A DNA stretch of 64,000 bases, from positions 1-64,000 of the forward strand of contig SAUG01000047.1 in assembly GCA_011316305.1 (NCBI GenBank), given 5' to 3'. Source of the DNA: Rusavskia elegans (taxonomy: Eukaryota > Ascomycota > Lecanoromycetes > Teloschistales > Teloschistaceae). The stretch's first letter is position 1, and the number at the start of each line of letters is the position of its first letter. A program made the position numbers and the translations under genes. The notes under the pieces are model-generated. The model did not search any database and was not told where the DNA came from. It saw only the letters and a program-made list of their open reading frames with translations. Positions 60,561 to 64,000 of this stretch are shown here, in pieces.

Positions 60561-61884
60561 TAAACGGTACTAGAAGGGAATATATAATATTTATATTATT
60601 CTATAACCGGAGATACTATAATCCGAAAAGCGTTACTCGATTTTATAGTAATATATTAGCGATTAGCGATTAGCTATTTTATTTAGAAGATTATAGATTA
60701 TATCTAGAAAATCTAGATCTACCGTTGCCGAGCGTAATACGGCTATAGATATCGGAGCTGCCGCTAGGATACTAATAGTATCTACCCCGAAGGATAGAAA
60801 TCTAGATACTATCGGTAGAGTAGAGCTTTTACGACGCGAGTAAGAGATAAATAGAGACGGTAACGATAAACCGAAGCCGCGTAGGAAACTAAAGCCGGGG
60901 GAAAAGAATATAACTAGAAGGTATTAGGATTTAAAATCTTTAATTTCCGTTTCTAATAGAGCTTATCTATTTTATATAGCTATATTCTCTCGGACTAAAC
61001 TTTTATTAGTATATTCGTAGGCGTTAAAACGTTAGATTATTGAATTTAAAATCTCTATAAACTATTTTAGGGTATCGGAATTACAGATAAGATTATAAAG
61101 TATCGCGTTAGAGATCGAGATATACTTAAGGACGTTTATAATATCTAGGACCAGCTTCTTTATAAATTTACGATTATCTAAAAAAAGTTCTTTCCTATTT
61201 TAAATAGTAAAACGATAGACGTTTATTATTTATTTTACAGCTAAATTAAAAGTATAAAAAATCTATTATAGTTAGCTTTAAACTAATATAATAGAAGGAA
61301 CTATACCGTTTTATAATTAAATAATTTCTTTCTATCTTTTTTATTTTTTAAATAAGTATTGGTAAAGTAGTTTTTCGAATATTTAAAGATTGGGCGTAAG
61401 CGATTTATATCGCTATAATCGCTAGTCGCGTAGCGTAAATATCTAATATATAGTAGAGAAGATATATCTATATATATAAGATAGAAAGACTCGTATAAAT
61501 AGATAAATTATTAGAATAAGTAAAATATAGAAAATTAGAATTTCTACTAAATAAGATATTATTATATTATCGCTAGCGCGTCGGAATCGTATCGTTTCGA
61601 ACGTTTATTTACTATTTAAAATTCTCGAATATTTATATTAGATTCAAGTTCGATTATATTTATTAGAGCTTTTATCTAATATTATTTATAATCGCTATAT
61701 ATATATAAATACGCGAGTATAGTATATATCTACGGGTATAGTATATTCTCTAGAAAATATATACTAGAGTAATATTATATTATTTATTTAACGGTACTAT
61801 AATATAGTAGTAGAACGTCTAGACTATATTATAATCCTTGGCAAACTTGTTCGGATTTACGAAATAAATTCGAACAATTTTATT

Positions 61885-61938
61885 AAAAACTACTTTCTAG
61901 AAAATCTAGGTTCGATTTCTAGTAACGCTATTTTTTTT
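61885..61938 (+). other. tRNA-like B box followed by a T8 run
   Basis: GGTTCGATTTC at 61909-61919 matches the RNA polymerase III B box and sits in a possible T arm (CTAGG TTCGATT TCTAG). Eight T residues follow at 61931-61938, a normal pol III terminator. No matching 5' acceptor strand or A box was found upstream, so this is not a complete tRNA. It may be a tRNA fragment or a SINE tail. Confidence 0.3.
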
Positions 61939-62150
61939 AACTTTATTCTAGTATATATTTATATAACTAAAATATAATTATATTCAGATCGCGATAGATT
62001 ATAATAATAGCTAGAAAGTAATTCTTTTTTTTATCTTTTTTAATTTATATAGATAGCTATATAATTAATAGATTTATTTTATAAATACTATAAAATATAT
62101 AGACAGATATAATATAATATTAAAAACAATATCGCTAAAAAGGAAGTAAT

Positions 62151-62388
62151 TATAAACGTTAAACGCGTTATATAGGTCTTAGAAATATAATTAGGACGCT
62201 TGGAAACGAGGCTCGCCGTCTAGTCGTCAGAACGTCGCTAGCGTATCGGATCTCGATCCTTTCCCGTTTTTTCTTTTCTCTTATTACTAGACTATATCCC
62301 AGCCTTTCTAGAATATAAGTTAGTTCTATAATATATCTTTCGTTTGATCTATTATTGTATACTGCTCTAGAAACATCTAGTTTTAACA
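62151..62388 (+). repeat. 3' LTR (238 bp)
   Basis: This is the partner of 43435-43672. It ends in TTTTAACA, followed by TTTAT. Its first bases TATAAACG correspond to TGTGAGCG in the other copy, the change expected from RIP. The short open frame on the minus strand here lies wholly within the LTR and is not a gene. Confidence 0.92.
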
Positions 62389-63003
62389 TTTATAAACTAT
62401 TTTACTTTTTCTATTCTACTTTTAAAGTCTATAAAAAATAGAAAAGAATATTTATCTTTTTATATTACTATATTAAATTATCTAAAATCGATATAAAATC
62501 GGAAATATCTATTCTTTTTAGAAATAAATATTATCCGGTTATTTTATTATAAGTTTAAAATAGCGTATATATTCTTTTTTAAAGTTATAATCGCTATATT
62601 ATTATAATACTTTTAATTATTTATTATTTAATCTATAAATTAGTTTAGCTTTTAGTTTATCGTAGTCTATAATAATAATTTTATAATCTTTTTAAATATA
62701 AATCGATAAAAGTAATTTTTCTTCCGGTTCCTTTAATACGTCCTGGAATTTTTAATTAATTATAGAATTTTATTCGAAATAACTAATTTCTTTTTAATCT
62801 ATTATTTCTAGATAAAAATATTATAAATTTTTTTTATTTCGGCTAGTCTTTTAGATATTCTAAATAGATTGCTTTATATTTTTACCCGTATTATTATCTA
62901 TTCGATTTTTAGATTCTATTTCGTAAATTAAAGGATTCCGAAATATACATTTTAATAAATTTTTATAATATCGAAAACTATTCTTTTTTTATTTCTATTA
63001 CTC
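62389..63003 (-). mobile_element. Minus-strand Ty3/gypsy relic, upstream part of pol
   Basis: On the minus strand, about 62500 down to 62394 reads FNIVI-KDKYSFLFFIDF then IEKVK-FI, the start of a reverse transcriptase (usual LNAVTRKDKYPLPLID.L). The domain stops exactly at the TTTAT duplication and continues at 43434. Sequence further right to 63003 should hold protease and gag but was not recognised. Confidence 0.8.
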
Positions 63004-64000
63004 TGTTATAAGCACAGGCGGCGTGTTTTCGGAAACGCGATAGTATTCAGTATAGCATTGGATTTTCTATTACGTTTCGACAGATATAGATATATAAGAC
63101 GGCTTTAGTATTAGTATTAAAAAATATCTTAGTAGTTTTAGTAAATAAATATTATAAATACCCTGATTCTAGTTATTTTAGTAAATAAATACTCTAAAGG
63201 TAGATTATTTTAGTTATTTCGGTAAATAAATATACTAAAAGAAAGTTAGTTTAGTTATTTAAATTAGTAAATAACTTAAATAATAGAGGATTTTATTATC
63301 TATATAGATTTCGGACTCGACGCTTTTATAGCTCGTATTTAATTTATTAGTTATCGCTATATATTACTCTAGTAATTAAACTAATTTATTTTTATATTAA
63401 TTTAAATAATTACTCGTTATACTTCCGTTTATAGATATACTAATAAATTTAATTAATTTTGGAAGATATCAGACCCTTCGGTAGCTTTATAATACTTTAA
63501 ATACCTTTAGAATATCTGTCGCAGATCAATATTAAACCTCTATTCTAAATACTTTCAGCTCTATAGTAAATAAATCTAAATCTAAAAGAAAAGAAATCCA
63601 GATAAAAAATAAAAGTAGTAATAAAGAAGTCAGTATTCCTATTACTAGTTATCGCAACTATAGTATTAAAGTTAATAAACCCGATAAATACTATAGAGAT
63701 CGAAATAAACTAGAGGACTGGCTTATATAATTAGATATATACTTCGTATTCTATTCTATATCCGAAAAAAAAAGACCTTTTTCGCTATATCCTACCTTCG
63801 AAGACAAGCCTAATATTGGATAAAATCTCTCCTTCGTTAATATATAGACAACGATACGGACGAGAAACGTATCTTCGTATAGTTCGGAAAATTTAAAAAA
63901 TCTATTTATAATATTTTTAGAATTTTAAACGAAATCCTAACTACTGAACGCTTTATTTAATACCTTCAGCAGAAGAACGCAGCGTCTGACTATACCGTAC
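63004..64000 (+). mobile_element. Further Ty3/gypsy element, 5' end, cut by the window edge
   Basis: A probable LTR begins at 63004 (TGTTATAAGCACAGG), followed by gag on the + strand from about 63700: DRNKLEDWLI-LDIYFVF, then KTFFAISYLRRQA, then DNDTDEKRIFV and EILTTERF to the last bases. Stops are TAA/TAG. The 3' boundary of the LTR is not fixed (somewhere near 63455). This element apparently interrupts the upstream half of the minus-strand gypsy. Confidence 0.7.
63129..63280 (+). repeat. 41-bp tandem repeat, about 3.5 copies
   Basis: The motif TAGTTATTT..GTAAATAAATA recurs with starts near 63129, 63170, 63211 and 63252. The GTAAATAAAT core is at 63141, 63181 and 63222. It lies within the probable LTR of the right-edge gypsy element. 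Confidence 0.6.

Larger units (their letters stand above)
43435..62388 (+). mobile_element. Ty3/gypsy LTR retrotransposon with nested insertions (18,954 bp)
   Basis: The element is bounded by two 238-bp direct LTRs and by the target duplication TTTAT at 43430-43434 and 62389-62393. Removing it and one duplication rejoins the host reverse transcriptase in frame (VK-F-IKFNLKDV, the usual KYFTKLDLKDA). A purine-rich tract (AAAAAGGAAG) precedes the right LTR, so it reads left to right, in agreement with its gag-pol at 54.5-59.7 kb. Without the hAT insertion the element is about 8.4 kb, ordinary for fungal gypsy elements. Confidence 0.92.
34866..64000. repeat. RIP-mutated, gene-free AT-rich block of nested transposons
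   Basis: From about 34866 to the window end the base composition changes sharply. TpA, ApT and homopolymer A/T dominate, CpA and TpG are nearly absent and CpG is still common. That is the product expected of repeat-induced point mutation acting on CpA. Reading frames of transposon proteins are interrupted almost only by TAA and TAG where CAA, CAG or TGG are expected. No intact gene was found. The longest open frames are about 60-73 codons and do not match the relic proteins. The block contains at least five LTR elements and a hAT transposon. Confidence 0.92.

Noticed and set aside
62168..62389. 73-codon minus-strand open frame
   Set aside because: It is wholly inside the 238-bp 3' LTR and the other LTR copy does not preserve it.
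34866..64000. Regional centromere
   Set aside because: A long AT-rich RIP block and a CenH3-like relic invite this idea, but only one edge is visible, the histone relic is a transposon passenger, and composition alone does not define a fungal centromere.
34866..64000. CRISPR array or prokaryotic mobile element
   Set aside because: Direct repeats here are LTR pairs or one 41-bp tandem array without unique spacers; the window is eukaryotic.

Overview
The window is nuclear DNA from a filamentous ascomycete (Pezizomycotina). The evidence is short spliceosomal introns of about 46-160 nt with GT/AG ends and CTAAC/CTGAC-like branch sites, compact genes, fungus-specific families (HET, Zn2Cys6, DUF6536, Hos4-like ankyrin protein) and a repeat block mutated in the manner of repeat-induced point mutation (RIP). 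The species cannot be named from this sequence.

Positions 1-34865 are ordinary euchromatin with 15 protein-coding genes, mostly housekeeping: HET-domain protein (-), ferric reductase (+), Hos4-like ankyrin protein (-), polyprenol reductase DFG10 (+), ALKBH6 dioxygenase (-), nucleoside hydrolase (+), parvulin PIN4 (-), DUF6536 membrane protein (-), dynactin p62 (+), ribosomal protein S7 (-), phosphopantothenate-cysteine ligase (-), Zn2Cys6 regulator (+), TPR/acidic protein (-), F-box protein GRR1 (-) and an AMP-forming acyl-CoA ligase (-). They do not form a pathway cluster. Most are arranged as divergent or convergent pairs. I resolved exon structure by hand: 14 of the 15 are spliced and the HET gene is a single exon. 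Two structures stand out: an 8-nt microexon in the nucleoside hydrolase and a GC-AG intron in GRR1.

At about 34866 the sequence changes abruptly to about 29 kb of AT-rich DNA with almost no CpA/TpG but retained CpG, and with no intact gene. It is a transposon graveyard that can still be read. A + strand Ty3/gypsy pol (about 37.6-39.9 kb) is followed by a minus-strand Ty3/gypsy element (3' LTR 40089-40914) whose reverse transcriptase is split by an 18,954-bp insertion (43435-62388, 238-bp LTRs, target duplication TTTAT). That insertion is a second Ty3/gypsy element. It carries a hAT DNA transposon (43943-54511, 8-bp duplication), which carries a third LTR element (49039-54306, TTAAT), which carries a 1.9-kb LTR element (49871-51764, TCTAC). 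A further gypsy element begins at about 63004 and runs off the right edge.

The most unusual content is inside the hAT transposon. Next to the transposase lies a RIP-damaged reading frame (48208-48792) that begins like histone H3 and contains a recognisable H3/CenH3-type histone fold. The transposon also has an unidentified minus-strand frame. Short hAT derivatives sharing its ends occur at 38218-38582 and 40157-40564.
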